Source: SM1-73 sp964588305 (GTDB lineage Bacteria > Zixibacteria > MSB-5A5 > SM1-73). From it: a stretch of DNA of 64,000 bases. Below, in pieces: positions 32,996-42,435 of this stretch. The position numbers and the translations under genes were made by a program. The notes beneath the pieces are model-generated. The model was not told the origin of the DNA. It made no database searches and was given only the letters and a program-made list of their open reading frames with translations. Positions within the stretch are counted from its first letter, which is position 1. Each line of letters opens with the position of its first letter. The stretch is taken from contig CAZPOP010000006.1 of NCBI GenBank assembly GCA_964588305.1, forward strand, positions 67,364 through 131,363. Direction: 5' to 3'.

Positions 32996-35389
32996 ATGTA
33001 TTTACGCTCGATTCAGCTGGAAAACTACAGAAAATTCAAATGGGTACAGCTCGATTTTCCGGACGGGATAGTGGGGATCATCGGGAACAACGGCGCGGGA
33101 AAATCGACTTTGATGGAAGCCATCGCCTGGGCCTTATACGGCAGCGAGGCTTCCCGCACCGGCAAGGATGAGATCAAGACTATCAGCTCGACGGTCTCGG
33201 ATGTCTGTCGAGTGATCCTGGATTTTCAGATTGAGGGTGAGAATTACACGGTGGTGCGGGAGCTGAAAGGGGCATCGAGCTCTATGGATGCTTCTCTGCT
33301 GGTCAACAAGAAAGTCGCGGCGCGGGGCACCAGTGCCACCAATGATCAGGTCCAGAAGACCTTGGGCATGGATCATAAGGCCTTCATGACCTCGTTTTTC
33401 GCCAAACAGAGGGAACTGAATGCCCTTTCCGATCTTCAGCCATATAAAAGGAAAGAGCTTCTTACCAGAATGCTGGGAATAGAAACCATAGATTCAGCCT
33501 TGAAGAATTTGAGATATGACAAAAGGATACTGGAAGAAAAACTCAGTTTGAATAGAACCTATTTGAAAGATGGGGTTAAGCTCAAATCGGAGAAGGAAGA
33601 GAAAGAGAGCCGTCTTCTAGTTTTGGAAAATGATTCAAAAGACAAGTCAAAACAATTCGAGTCCCAGCTTGTTGTCCTAAAGGATCAAGAGAAACTGTGG
33701 GAAAACCTGAAAGCCAAATATGAGCGATATACCTTTTTAGCTAAAGAGAGGAGTATTAAACAAACCCAGAGGACAAGCATTCAGAATCAGCTGGCGCAGC
33801 AGGAAGAAGAAAAAAAGCGTCTCATGCAACTTGCCTCTGAAAAAAGAGAGCTTGATCCACAACTTGTCTTTTTTGATGAGGTAAAGAAGAAGATGTCCTT
33901 GTTTGACCAGCTCAAGGCCAAGGCTGAACACAAGGAGGTCACCTTAAACCAGTTACGGGACTTAGAAGAGTCCATCGCCTCTGACCGGAAAAGAATCGCT
34001 TCCCTAGACAAAGAACTTGGACGCAAGAGGGAGGTCGAAAACATGCTGAGCCAGTTAAAAGAAAAATCGCTTTCGTTTGAGAAAAGGCTCCAGCAGGCTC
34101 GAAAAATCTACACCAAGCTGGAAGCGTCCTCCAAGTCCTCGAAGGATGAGAAAGCCAAGCTCCAGTCGCAGATGGCGAACATAGAGGAGCTAGGACCCGA
34201 TTCGGTTTGCGATCGATGCTTAAGACCTATGGGAGAGGATTACCTCAGAATACGAAAGCATCTTTCAAAAGAACAGGAAGAATTGGCTGGAAAGCTGCAA
34301 GGCTTAGAAAAGGAGAGAAACAGAATAAGTGAAGAAGGAAAGAAGCTAAAACAGGTTAGAACAGAATCGGAAAAAGAGAAGGAACGACTGCAAAAGTCAT
34401 TGGAAGATCTTCTGGGTTTGGAAGGGGAGAGGAAAAACCTGGAGAGCAGTCTAAAGGAGAAGACGAAAAACCTCCTTTCCCTAAACCATATCCTGAAAAG
34501 TTTGGGCGAGGCCGACTATGATGCCAAGATTCATGAAAATCTAAAAAAACAATTCCAAGAGCTAGAGAATATCAAGCAAAAGGAGACCCAGCTGGCTCAG
34601 GAGATAAAGAGAATCCCGCAGGTCGAAAAGACCGCAGGGGAACTGCAGCATGAAGCGAAGCTTCTGACTCAAGCTGAGGAAAAACTCGAAGCCCAGATCA
34701 GGGATTTGGAATTTTCTGAGGACGAATATAGTAGAGTAGAAGAAAACTTGGAAGAAAGAAGGCAAGAAGTGCATTCTGCTGAGCTACTTCTGAAAGACAT
34801 GAATCACCAGGTGGATATGCTCAAAAAGGAAATCCAGCAGATAGAAGACGAGATCAAAAAAGCAGATACGATACAAAAGGAGATCAAGAAAGAAGAGGAG
34901 CAGAGATTATATTCAGAAAAGCTGGATTTGTTGTTTTCGGATTTCAGGGTGTCCCTGATCGGGCGGATAAGGCCAAGCCTGTCCCGGTACGCTAAGGATC
35001 TGTTTTTGGAGCTCTGCGAAAACAGATATGAGGATCTGGAACTGGACGAGAATTATGAGATTCACATATACGACCAAGGAGGAAGATTCTCCATTGAGCG
35101 CTTCTCCGGCGGCGAAAACGATCTGGCCAACCTGTGTTTAAGGATCGCCATTTCCCTTCTGATCTCCGAGTCCAGCGGGGTCGAATTCTCCTTTATAATC
35201 CTGGATGAGATTTTCGGCAGCCAGGATACCTTAAGGAAAGAGAATATCCTCAACGCCCTGGCAAAGCTGAAAAACAGATTCAGACAGATGTTTCTTATCA
35301 CCCACATAGATGACATCAAGGATTCGGTGGAGAATCTGATTTACGTCACGGAAAACGATGATGGAACAAGCGAACTGCAATTGCAGTAA
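32996..35389 (+). CDS. rad50: Rad50/SbcC-type SMC-like ATPase
   Basis: 797 residues. Walker A GNNGAGKST (about 30-38) lies in the N-terminal ABC half. Two long coiled-coil arms (about 180-395 and 425-670) flank a zinc hook VCDRC (about residues 403-407). The C-terminal half has the ABC signature FSGGEND (about 702) and Walker B FIILDEIFGS (about 725). It is smaller than many Rad50s because the arms are short. It tethers DNA ends and gates Mre11. AGGA lies 5-6 nt before the ATG at 32996, 46 bp after mre11. Confidence 0.92.
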   Translation: MYLRSIQLENYRKFKWVQLDFPDGIVGIIGNNGAGKSTLMEAIAWALYGSEASRTGKDEIKTISSTVSDVCRVILDFQIEGENYTVVRELKGASSSMDASLLVNKKVAARGTSATNDQVQKTLGMDHKAFMTSFFAKQRELNALSDLQPYKRKELLTRMLGIETIDSALKNLRYDKRILEEKLSLNRTYLKDGVKLKSEKEEKESRLLVLENDSKDKSKQFESQLVVLKDQEKLWENLKAKYERYTFLAKERSIKQTQRTSIQNQLAQQEEEKKRLMQLASEKRELDPQLVFFDEVKKKMSLFDQLKAKAEHKEVTLNQLRDLEESIASDRKRIASLDKELGRKREVENMLSQLKEKSLSFEKRLQQARKIYTKLEASSKSSKDEKAKLQSQMANIEELGPDSVCDRCLRPMGEDYLRIRKHLSKEQEELAGKLQGLEKERNRISEEGKKLKQVRTESEKEKERLQKSLEDLLGLEGERKNLESSLKEKTKNLLSLNHILKSLGEADYDAKIHENLKKQFQELENIKQKETQLAQEIKRIPQVEKTAGELQHEAKLLTQAEEKLEAQIRDLEFSEDEYSRVEENLEERRQEVHSAELLLKDMNHQVDMLKKEIQQIEDEIKKADTIQKEIKKEEEQRLYSEKLDLLFSDFRVSLIGRIRPSLSRYAKDLFLELCENRYEDLELDENYEIHIYDQGGRFSIERFSGGENDLANLCLRIAISLLISESSGVEFSFIILDEIFGSQDTLRKENILNALAKLKNRFRQMFLITHIDDIKDSVENLIYVTENDDGTSELQLQ

Positions 35390-35806
35390 TCGGGAGATGA
35401 CTTGGCTGTGGCGTGGGGTCTTGTACCTGACGAACTCTCCTGGAGTAGCGAGACTTGTCTCGCGTCTTAAAGAATCCTTGCCAAATGCGGTTTGCTCACA
35501 TATCTTAGAACGCGTGGCCGAGCTTTGACACAGTCCTGAGACTTAGTGTCGAAAGATGGTTTGGCTGTAGCGTCGGCTCTCGTACCCGATGACTTTGGAT
35601 TGTGGTAGCCGGAGGCTTCAGCCCGCGCAGAGAAAAGTGGCATCGGAGCAGCGAGACTTGTCTCGCGTCTTGAAGCGTCCTTGTAGAATGCGGTTTGTTC
35701 ACATATCTTGCAAAGCATAGCCGAGCCTTGATACAGTCTTGAGACTTAGTGTCGAAGGATGGTTTGGCTATAACCTCGGGTCTTTTGGCCGACGAAGGAA
35801 CTTAAA
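35390..35806. repeat. Composite REP array, left of the SNase-like gene
   Basis: Order: B 35408-35432 (degenerate), A 35442-35464, spacer, B 35567-35591, C 35605-35627, A 35645-35667, spacer, degenerate B 35767-35793. The A-to-B spacer contains a conserved TGCGGTTTGYTCACATATCT core and a GAGACTTAGTGTCGAA stretch in both copies. Period A to A is 203 bp. No gene is present in these 417 bp. Confidence 0.85.
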
Positions 35807-36433
35807 ATGAAAAGACAACTCTTAAAATCAAATTGGATAATTTACATAATCTTCATCCTGGCAATCGGCTTGGCAGTTCTTCTCTTTTATCCAAAGGATG
35901 AGGGTTGGAAAGTGAAGACCATTATAGATGGAGACACTATAGTCTTAGGCAACGGCGAGGAGATAAGGTACATTGGCATTGATACCCCCGAGAAATCCGA
36001 TCCCTATTTTGAGGAGGCGAAGGAGCTTAACACGAAATTGGTGGAAGGCAAGAGGGTATCGTTGGAGTACGACCTGGAGACGAAAGATGGGTATTTCAGG
36101 ACCTTGGCCTATGTTTGGGTGGGAAATGTCCTGGTCAATGCCGAGTTGACTAAACAAGGTTTAGCTTGCGTTTATAGTAGCCGCCCCAATTTGAGATACG
36201 TAGACTATCTTTGCTCGGCGCAAAGACAAGCGCGAAACGCAAAAATAGGCATATGGTCGATCCCCGTGGCCGAAAAGGAAGAGCATTACCTGGGAAATAA
36301 ATACAGTCTCCGGTTTCATCGCCCTGACTGCGAATACGCTTTGCAGATGGCGGATAAGAACAAAATTGTTTTCAAGACCAGGGACGAAGCGTTAGATTCA
36401 TGCTACAGTCCTTGTCGGGCCTGTAAACCATAA
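35807..36433 (+). CDS. Membrane-anchored staphylococcal-nuclease-like (thermonuclease) protein
   Basis: 208 residues; GAAGGAAC lies just upstream of the ATG. N-terminal membrane helix (about 12-30). SNase OB-fold (about 36-145) with VKTIIDGDTIVL (Asp), IRYIGIDTPE (Arg, Asp, Glu) and FRTLAYVW (Arg), so all catalytic residues are kept. The C-terminal 45 residues carry HRPDCEYA and CYSPCRACKP, a His/Cys set resembling the Ada-type metal-binding motif that accompanies some SNase proteins. Predicted Ca-dependent nuclease facing the periplasm. It is isolated between two repeat arrays. Confidence 0.88.
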   Translation: MKRQLLKSNWIIYIIFILAIGLAVLLFYPKDEGWKVKTIIDGDTIVLGNGEEIRYIGIDTPEKSDPYFEEAKELNTKLVEGKRVSLEYDLETKDGYFRTLAYVWVGNVLVNAELTKQGLACVYSSRPNLRYVDYLCSAQRQARNAKIGIWSIPVAEKEEHYLGNKYSLRFHRPDCEYALQMADKNKIVFKTRDEALDSCYSPCRACKP

Positions 36434-37102
36434 AGGGGCAATCCTTGCAATTCTCCTTTTGTGAGCTCTAGCAAACTCTGTCTCTACAATCTTCATCAGA
36501 GGTGAAGCTGCATCGTCGGCTGCTGCACGCGGCGACCGCTCCTTGGAGTAGCGAGACTTGTCCCGCGTTCTAGAACATCCCTGCAAAATGCGGTTTCTCC
36601 ACACATCTTACAACGCCTAACCAAGACGGCTGTAGCGTCGGGTCTTGTACCCGATGACTTTGGATTGTGGTAGCCGCAGGCTTCAGCCTGCGCAGAAAAG
36701 AGTGGCTTCGGAGTAGCGAGACTTGTCTCGCGCGCTGAACCGTTCCTGTAAAATGTGGTTTGTTCACACACCTTGAAATGTGCAGCCAAAAATGGCTGTG
36801 GTGTTGGGTCCTGCATCCGACGACCGTTCCTTGGAGTAGCGAGACTTGTCTCGCGCTTTGAAGTATCCGTGTACAATGCTGTTTATTGACACATCTGGCA
36901 ACACCTGACCGAACTCGCCTGTAGCGTCGGGTCTTGTACCCGACGGGAAGAGGCTCATTAAAAAAGAGACCTAAGCGAGTGACCATCTTTCATACAATCT
37001 TTCCTTTTGGATTAAAAAGTTTACAAGTCTAAAACAATCCTTCCGATAAGTATGGTGTATCGTTCTTCCGTGTGAACACCATTTGACTGCAAGGAGGGGC
37101 TT
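36434..37102. repeat. Composite REP array, right of the SNase-like gene
   Basis: Order: A 36545-36567, B 36632-36656, C 36670-36692, A 36710-36732, degenerate B 36797-36823, A 36833-36855, B 36921-36945. A-to-B spacers share the same AAATGYGGTTT...CACAYCTT core as the left array. 36950-37085 contains no repeat and probably the promoter of the regulator gene; AAGGAGGGG lies at 37092-37100. Confidence 0.85.
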
Positions 37103-38464
37103 ATGCCTTCAATCTTAGTCATCGATGATAAAGACACCATGAGGCAGATGCTTTACAAGACGTTAGAATCGGAAGGCTACGAGGTGGAGACTGCCAGAGA
37201 TGGGGAGGGGGGATTGGAGAAGGCAAAAGAGAGAAAATACGATCTGGTTCTGGCTGACCTGAAGCTTCCCAAGATGGATGGACTGCAGGTGTTGTCTTCC
37301 TTGAAGGAGGTGGATCCAGAGGTGGCAGTTATAATGATGACCGCCTATGGTACCATAGAGGCAGCAGTAGAGGCCATGAAACAGGGAGCATTTGATTTTC
37401 TCACCAAGCCTTTTGATACGGACCATCTGAGTTTTCTGGTCAAAAGAGCCTTGGAAAACAGAAGACTTCTGGCGGAGAACATCCTGTTAAGGGAAGAGTT
37501 GTCGCATAATCTAGCGTATGCCCAGATCATTGGGAAATGTGAAAAGATGAAAGACGTATCCGGCCTCATCCAAAAAGTAGCTCCTTCCGATACTACGGCA
37601 TTGCTTTTAGGAGAGTCGGGCACCGGAAAAGAGCTTTTTGCACGTGCCATCCACAGTCTAAGCGCCAGAAAGAAAGCTCCCTATGTGGCTATAAACTGTG
37701 CAGCCATTCCGCGAGAGCTTTTGGAGAACGAGCTCTTCGGATCGGAAAAAGGAGCATATACTGGTGCAGTTGCTCGCAAAATGGGGAAATTCGAGATTGC
37801 CGAAGAAGGAACCATCTTTCTGGACGAAGTTGGGGATTTGGATATCGCCCTTCAGGCCAAGCTCTTAAGGGTACTGCAGGATCGAACCTTTGAGAGATTG
37901 GGAGGGACAAAAACCATTTCCGTAAATGTGAGGTTGATCGCAGCTTCTAATACGGATTTGAAAAAGGCTATTGAGAAAAAACAATTCAGGGAAGATCTTT
38001 ATTACAGATTGTCCGTCTTTCCCATAACCATTCCACCTTTGAGGGAAAGACGAGAGGACATTCCGGACTTAGCTGAGTTTTTCGTGAGGAAATATTGTGC
38101 GGACATGAAAAAGCGCAAAAAGACCGTCTCCAAAGAGGCGTTGGTTCTGCTGGATAAGTATCATTGGCCGGGAAACGTAAGGGAGTTGGAGAACACCATC
38201 GAGAGAGCGATCATACTTTGTGAAGGTAAGAGGATACTTCCGGAGCATTTGGCCATAAGAATTCCAACTGCCAACGAGATTAGATTAAGAGAGGGAGCAG
38301 GACTAAAAGAGGTGGGGCAGTATGCGCAGGCGGAGGCGGAAAGAGCTCTGATAGTCCGTATCTTAAATCAGGTTCGCGGAAATAAAAGAAAAGCTTCTCA
38401 GGCTTTGAAGATAGATTATACCACCTTGTTCGAGAAAATTAAGAGATATGCCATCGATGCTTAA
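37103..38464 (+). CDS. NtrC-type sigma-54-dependent response regulator
   Basis: 453 residues. Receiver domain (1-120) with phospho-acceptor Asp in LVLADLKLP (about residue 53), Thr in MMTAYGT and Lys in LTKPF. AAA+ domain (about 140-370) with Walker A GESGTGKE, the GAYTGA sigma-54 loop (about 215), Walker B IFLDEVG and the arginine-finger region FREDLYYRL. C-terminal Fis-type helix-turn-helix (about 408-450, GNKRKASQALKIDYTTLFEKI). It should activate sigma-54 promoters on phosphorylation by an unlinked histidine kinase. AAGGAGG lies 5 nt before the ATG. Confidence 0.95.
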   Translation: MPSILVIDDKDTMRQMLYKTLESEGYEVETARDGEGGLEKAKERKYDLVLADLKLPKMDGLQVLSSLKEVDPEVAVIMMTAYGTIEAAVEAMKQGAFDFLTKPFDTDHLSFLVKRALENRRLLAENILLREELSHNLAYAQIIGKCEKMKDVSGLIQKVAPSDTTALLLGESGTGKELFARAIHSLSARKKAPYVAINCAAIPRELLENELFGSEKGAYTGAVARKMGKFEIAEEGTIFLDEVGDLDIALQAKLLRVLQDRTFERLGGTKTISVNVRLIAASNTDLKKAIEKKQFREDLYYRLSVFPITIPPLRERREDIPDLAEFFVRKYCADMKKRKKTVSKEALVLLDKYHWPGNVRELENTIERAIILCEGKRILPEHLAIRIPTANEIRLREGAGLKEVGQYAQAEAERALIVRILNQVRGNKRKASQALKIDYTTLFEKIKRYAIDA

Positions 38465-38486
38465 TTTTCCTCCTATTCTGTGAGGT

Positions 38487-38509
38487 GTAGTGGTCGAGCT
38501 TGCTCGACC
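38487..38509 (+). repeat. REP-like element, stem TGGTCGAGC
   Basis: GTAG head, TGGTCGAGC, TT, GCTCGACC. Confidence 0.65.
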
Positions 38510-38783
38510 TTCTCCCTTTTCGACAGTATCATCGTCCTGCCGACCCAGACTCACGCCTTCTTTAACCTCGTCCCCCCAAATAGAGGCCGGGTCAATTCTC
38601 CAAAGCCGGCACATTCCTTCGTGTGTTACGCAATCCTTTTGATCAGCTTCCCCCGCCAAAGCAAGCAAAATGACTACGCACGCATATAAAGGAGGGGCAA
38701 TCCGTTACTCTTGGAAGCACCTTTGACCATTAGCAGAAAAGCCTGTAAATCATGCATACCCGCCGAAGGCGGGGTGCTTGACA

Positions 38784-38957
38784 GTGAAAACTGATACTTT
38801 CAATCAGGGATACTCCGAACAACAGCAGCTCACCTATCAGCGGGTCAGAGTCCTTTCCAGGATGGGATTCCAGAAGGCAAGAGTCAGGAACAACTCAACC
38901 ATCCTGTGGGATCAAGAGAAGATCGAGCGAATGGTAGAATTGTTTTTGTCGCCATAA
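38784..38957 (+). CDS. Possible small protein, 57 residues
   Basis: GTG start with a weak GGGG 8-10 nt upstream. The translation is charged and protein-like: QQQLTYQRVRVLSRMGF then WDQEKIERMVELFLSP, predicted helical. I do not recognise it. It may equally be the surviving C-terminus of a degraded gene, as the upstream 300 bp are non-coding. Confidence 0.35.
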   Translation: MKTDTFNQGYSEQQQLTYQRVRVLSRMGFQKARVRNNSTILWDQEKIERMVELFLSP

Positions 38958-39010
38958 ACACACGAAAAGCACGAGAGACACGAAACACGACAGACGCCGG
39001 TTCTCACCCC

Positions 39011-40711
39011 TTAATGCGTGCAGGGCTCTGAACCTCCTAGAAAAAGGTAGTTTATCAGGTAAACCACGTCCCCAACGCCGACCAGATCGTCACAGTCGAC
39101 ATCGCCCAGCCAAAGGGGATCGGGCGCAGATCCGCCGGAGAAGAGATAATCGATCAGATAAAGTACGTCCCCCACGTCAATTTCCCCGTCACTGTTTGCA
39201 TCCCCGGTAGAATAAAAGCTGTATTCTACGGCAGCGAGAATATCAGGTATGCCCCAGCCGTAAGTGTTATCCGGCGAGCCAGCCCGGCTGGCGGTCATCA
39301 TCATGGCTTCCCTTACCTGCATGGGTGTCCAGTTAGGATGTGCAGAAAGAATCAGCGCGGCACATCCGCCGATAAGGGGAGTCGAAAGTGAGGTTCCGCT
39401 TGCAGTAGTGTAGTCGGTAGTATCGTATGGATCGGCACAAGTGGTGGAGACTCCTCTCGCGCACACTTCAGGTTTTGTCCTTCCGTCGTAGGTCGGTCCT
39501 TTGGAGCTGAAGGAAGCTATACTCCCACTAGAGCTCACGGCTCCACAGGCGATTATGCTGTCGGCATCCGCGGCCGGCAATAAGGTGCCGGAGCCGGGAC
39601 CCGAATTCCCCATGGCATTGCAGACCACGATTCCCCTTTCCGCGGCCATATCTGCCGCAATGGTGATGACTGCGGTGTTACCGTCCAGATCGGAATACGT
39701 ATACCAATCGATATAACATAAGGAGCTGGAGATCACGTCCGCACCTATGCTGTCCGCCCACTCCATTCCTGCCATCCAGTTGTCTTCCTCTATAGGCTCT
39801 TCCATGGAAACGTCCTCGGTCTTCGCCAGGATGAACGATGCCTCATATGCAGGTCCGTAAAGGTACCCATCCGCTGCTCCGCCTAAAGCAGACCAGGTGT
39901 AGGTACCGTGATTATGCTGCGTAGACGGATCTCCTGCCTCATTCTGTGTGTTGCCGTCGCTGTTTACAAAATCCCACTCCGCCAGCACCCTTCCTTCTGC
40001 GTAAGCCAATTGAAATGCTCGGTGATCCTTCCTATAGCCTGTGTCCATCATACAAACCAAAACCCCCTGGCCACTATGGCCCAAATCGTGCACCGAGGGA
40101 ACGTTTAGTTGTTGAAGCTGAGCATAGGAAGCTCCATAATTCAGACCTAATTTAGACTGACCCTCTAAAGGCTCTTCAGGTGGCACCTGAGGTGGCATCG
40201 GTTTTCTCATGCCTGCCCAAACTGATTTTATTGATCTCACAAAATCCAACTGGGAAATCTCCTCTAATCGGGAGATTGGAATCTCAAAACTTGCAGCGTT
40301 CAGCCACTTGCTTTGGTGCCTCAGTTCAGCTTGGTATTTCAATATTTCATCCACATAGCTGCGGTCGACTGGCAGGTCTCGGAAATCCACCAGGCTGGGC
40401 CTCATAGTCTTGGCCCTTCGCTGAGCTGCCTTCTGCGTCAACGCGTTTTTCGCTCGATTCAAAGCAGACCGATATTCCTCGGAGTCAAAGATTCCCTTGT
40501 CTGTGAAAAAGACCCACACCTTAACTCTCTCCTCAGGTTCCTTTTCAGATAGGAACTGCTTAAATCTCTCGGACATTACCGGACTCTGCTTGGGAAGAAC
40601 CAAACTCGCCTCGTCCGAGGACTGGCTTCTCGCCTCAGACGTAACTCCGAGAGCCATTCCCAGAAGACAGACGGTAATCAGAATTCCTTTGGCGTTCAAC
40701 ATTCGCAACAT
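39011..40711 (-). CDS. Secreted subtilisin-like (S8) protease with dockerin-type C-terminus
   Basis: 566 residues; AAGGAGGA lies before the ATG at 40711. Signal peptide 1-28. An I9-like propeptide region (about 40-190) precedes the S8 domain with the triad in MMDTGY (Asp about 222), HNHGTY (His about 269) and GTSLSTP (Ser about 444), and oxyanion Asn in NAMGNSG. The last 65 residues contain two dockerin-like Ca-binding repeats, GDANSDGEIDVGDVLYLI and GDVDCDDLVGVGDVVYLI, each followed by DYLF/NYLF. Dockerin-like tails on proteases are typical of Zixibacteria-like genomes; no NYPNPFNP domain here. Extracellular. Confidence 0.93.
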   Translation of the reverse strand: MLRMLNAKGILITVCLLGMALGVTSEARSQSSDEASLVLPKQSPVMSERFKQFLSEKEPEERVKVWVFFTDKGIFDSEEYRSALNRAKNALTQKAAQRRAKTMRPSLVDFRDLPVDRSYVDEILKYQAELRHQSKWLNAASFEIPISRLEEISQLDFVRSIKSVWAGMRKPMPPQVPPEEPLEGQSKLGLNYGASYAQLQQLNVPSVHDLGHSGQGVLVCMMDTGYRKDHRAFQLAYAEGRVLAEWDFVNSDGNTQNEAGDPSTQHNHGTYTWSALGGAADGYLYGPAYEASFILAKTEDVSMEEPIEEDNWMAGMEWADSIGADVISSSLCYIDWYTYSDLDGNTAVITIAADMAAERGIVVCNAMGNSGPGSGTLLPAADADSIIACGAVSSSGSIASFSSKGPTYDGRTKPEVCARGVSTTCADPYDTTDYTTASGTSLSTPLIGGCAALILSAHPNWTPMQVREAMMMTASRAGSPDNTYGWGIPDILAAVEYSFYSTGDANSDGEIDVGDVLYLIDYLFSGGSAPDPLWLGDVDCDDLVGVGDVVYLINYLFLGGSEPCTH

Positions 40712-41380
40712 AACCTTATTCCTCCTTACCAGAAGATTCCTTCAGAGCATTATCTTTTTGCATATACGTAAAACAGCCAACAAAACTCAACCGTGACTAA
40801 GACAGCAGTCTGAAGAGACTAACCTCTCTTACCGCTCTTTTATGTAATTTAACACAAAAGCAGGATATGTCAACCCCTTGAATTTACAGTGATCAGCCTT
40901 TTAGCAGTCCTCGTCGCCTCGAGGGAGGATCAACCGGAACGCATTTGGATTCTGGTGGTATCCACCTGTCGGCAGAAAATGGTGAGAACAATCACAAACA
41001 CGAAAAGTCTGAAATGCTCTATCCGTTGCTCCTTTTAGGAAAGATCAAATTACCGGATTTGTCGGACAGTTATTCTGTTTCATTATTAGTATTCCGGTTC
41101 TTGTCAAAAAAGGCAATATCTTTTTCGCAAATTCGGGGCTCAAAATAGATTAAGTTCCTCTTGTTCCTTGCCGATTGTAGAGATAAGGAATTTGAAAGAA
41201 GGCGACAGAACCTGGCTGGGTGGAAAAGCAAATGTTGTTTCTTCTAAACTTTTCAGCAAGGGTTAAGTTTTCGCAAATTTTGGCCGATCAGAACACTAGT
41301 GCAATTTCCGAGAAATTCTGACAAATGAAAACGTTGATATTCTAATGGAAAGTTGACACCCAACACTGAAAGGGACTTTT
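40712..41380. other. Gene-free divergent region, 669 bp
   Basis: It separates the protease from the pil operon. It holds the protease promoter (40846-40873) and the pilM ribosome site (AAAGGGA, 41368-41374). 40880-41300 is AT-rich without an ORF; I found no sigma-54 (GG-N10-GC) site although an NtrC-type regulator lies nearby. Confidence 0.5.
40846..40873 (-). promoter_or_regulatory. Promoter of the subtilisin gene
   Basis: Minus strand: TTGACA (40873-40868), 16-nt spacer, TAAATT (40851-40846). Confidence 0.5.
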
Positions 41381-42433
41381 ATGGCTTTCGGAAGAAAGGC
41401 AAGGACAGTGGCGGGGTTGGACATCGGGGCTTCCTCCGTCAAGCTCGTGAAACTTGAGGAAAGGTCGGGAGGATGGGCACTAACCGCCCTGGGCATGAGG
41501 GAGATTCCCATGGAAACCGTGGTGGATGAAGAGATCAAGGACAGGGAGACGGTTATCTTTAACGTGCAAAGCCTGATTGACCAGTGCGACCCAAAGTTGA
41601 GGGACGTAGCCATCTCCATCTCCGGGCACGGGGTAATCACAGACAAGATCACAATCGATCATAAATCTGGGGCAGAGGCAGAACAAGCCATCCTTTTTGA
41701 GGCAGAGCAGAGGAGCCCCTTCGATGTGGAAGACGTGACCATGGATTACCACGTTATCCAGGTCAACGAGGAAACGGGTAAAATGGATGTCCTTTTGGTG
41801 GCAGCCAGGAATGAGATATTGAATTCCTATGTGGATTTGATCTCTGATGCCGGGTTGAGACCGGTGATCGTGGATATCGACGCCCTTGCCATGTTGAACG
41901 CCTACCAACTCAATTACGAAATCGACCCCAATAAGGTGACTGCTTTGATAGACATCGGATTCGACACCACCAGCATCACCTTCCTTAAAGACGGCTTATA
42001 TCATTCCAACCGAGACCTCTCCAGCGGAGGTCGATTGATTTACAATGCTATAATGAAGGAGTTCCGCATAAATCAGGAGCTCGCCACCAAAACCATCAAG
42101 GGGGAGATGGGAACGTCCATCGACCAGGACATGCTCAGAGCCACGGTCATCACCGCCTCTGAGGAACTGATCTCCGGATTGGAGGTAGCTTTCTCCTATT
42201 TCAAATCCACAGCCAAAGTACCCAAGGTGGACTGGATGGTAATCTCGGGCGGTGGGGCTTTGGTCCCGTTTCTGCCGGAGTTCATTCAGTCAAAACTGAA
42301 CGTACCTTTGGAAATTGGTAACCCATTGAGAAATGTAGAGTATGATCCCGACGTCTTTAGGGAGGGCCAGCCTGATAAGATCGCTCCGCTCTTAGCCGTA
42401 TCAGTGGGCTTGGCTTCAAGAAAGGTAAAATAA
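41381..42433 (+). CDS. pilM: PilM, actin-like type IV pilus assembly ATPase
   Basis: 350 residues. FtsA/actin-like fold: VAGLDIGASSVKLVKLE at the N-terminus (phosphate 1), ALIDIGFDTTSITFL near 188 (phosphate 2) and ISGGGALVPFLPEFI near 288 (adenosine motif). It binds the N-terminus of PilN on the cytoplasmic side and links the inner-membrane alignment complex to the motor. First gene of pilMNOPQ; pilN starts 2 bp after its stop. Confidence 0.95.
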   Translation: MAFGRKARTVAGLDIGASSVKLVKLEERSGGWALTALGMREIPMETVVDEEIKDRETVIFNVQSLIDQCDPKLRDVAISISGHGVITDKITIDHKSGAEAEQAILFEAEQRSPFDVEDVTMDYHVIQVNEETGKMDVLLVAARNEILNSYVDLISDAGLRPVIVDIDALAMLNAYQLNYEIDPNKVTALIDIGFDTTSITFLKDGLYHSNRDLSSGGRLIYNAIMKEFRINQELATKTIKGEMGTSIDQDMLRATVITASEELISGLEVAFSYFKSTAKVPKVDWMVISGGGALVPFLPEFIQSKLNVPLEIGNPLRNVEYDPDVFREGQPDKIAPLLAVSVGLASRKVK

Positions 42434-42435
42434 CC

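Larger units (their letters stand above)
38465..39010. other. Intergenic region with one REP-like element and a possible 57-codon ORF
   Basis: The REP-like element is at 38487-38509 and a small reading frame at 38784-38957. An AAAGGAGGGGCAATCC stretch at 38688 recurs in similar form at 24423 and 36432 and is not followed by a usable ORF here. Confidence 0.5.

Noticed and set aside
40712..41380. Sigma-54 promoter upstream of the pil operon
   Set aside because: No GG-N10-GC element was found despite the neighbouring NtrC-type regulator.
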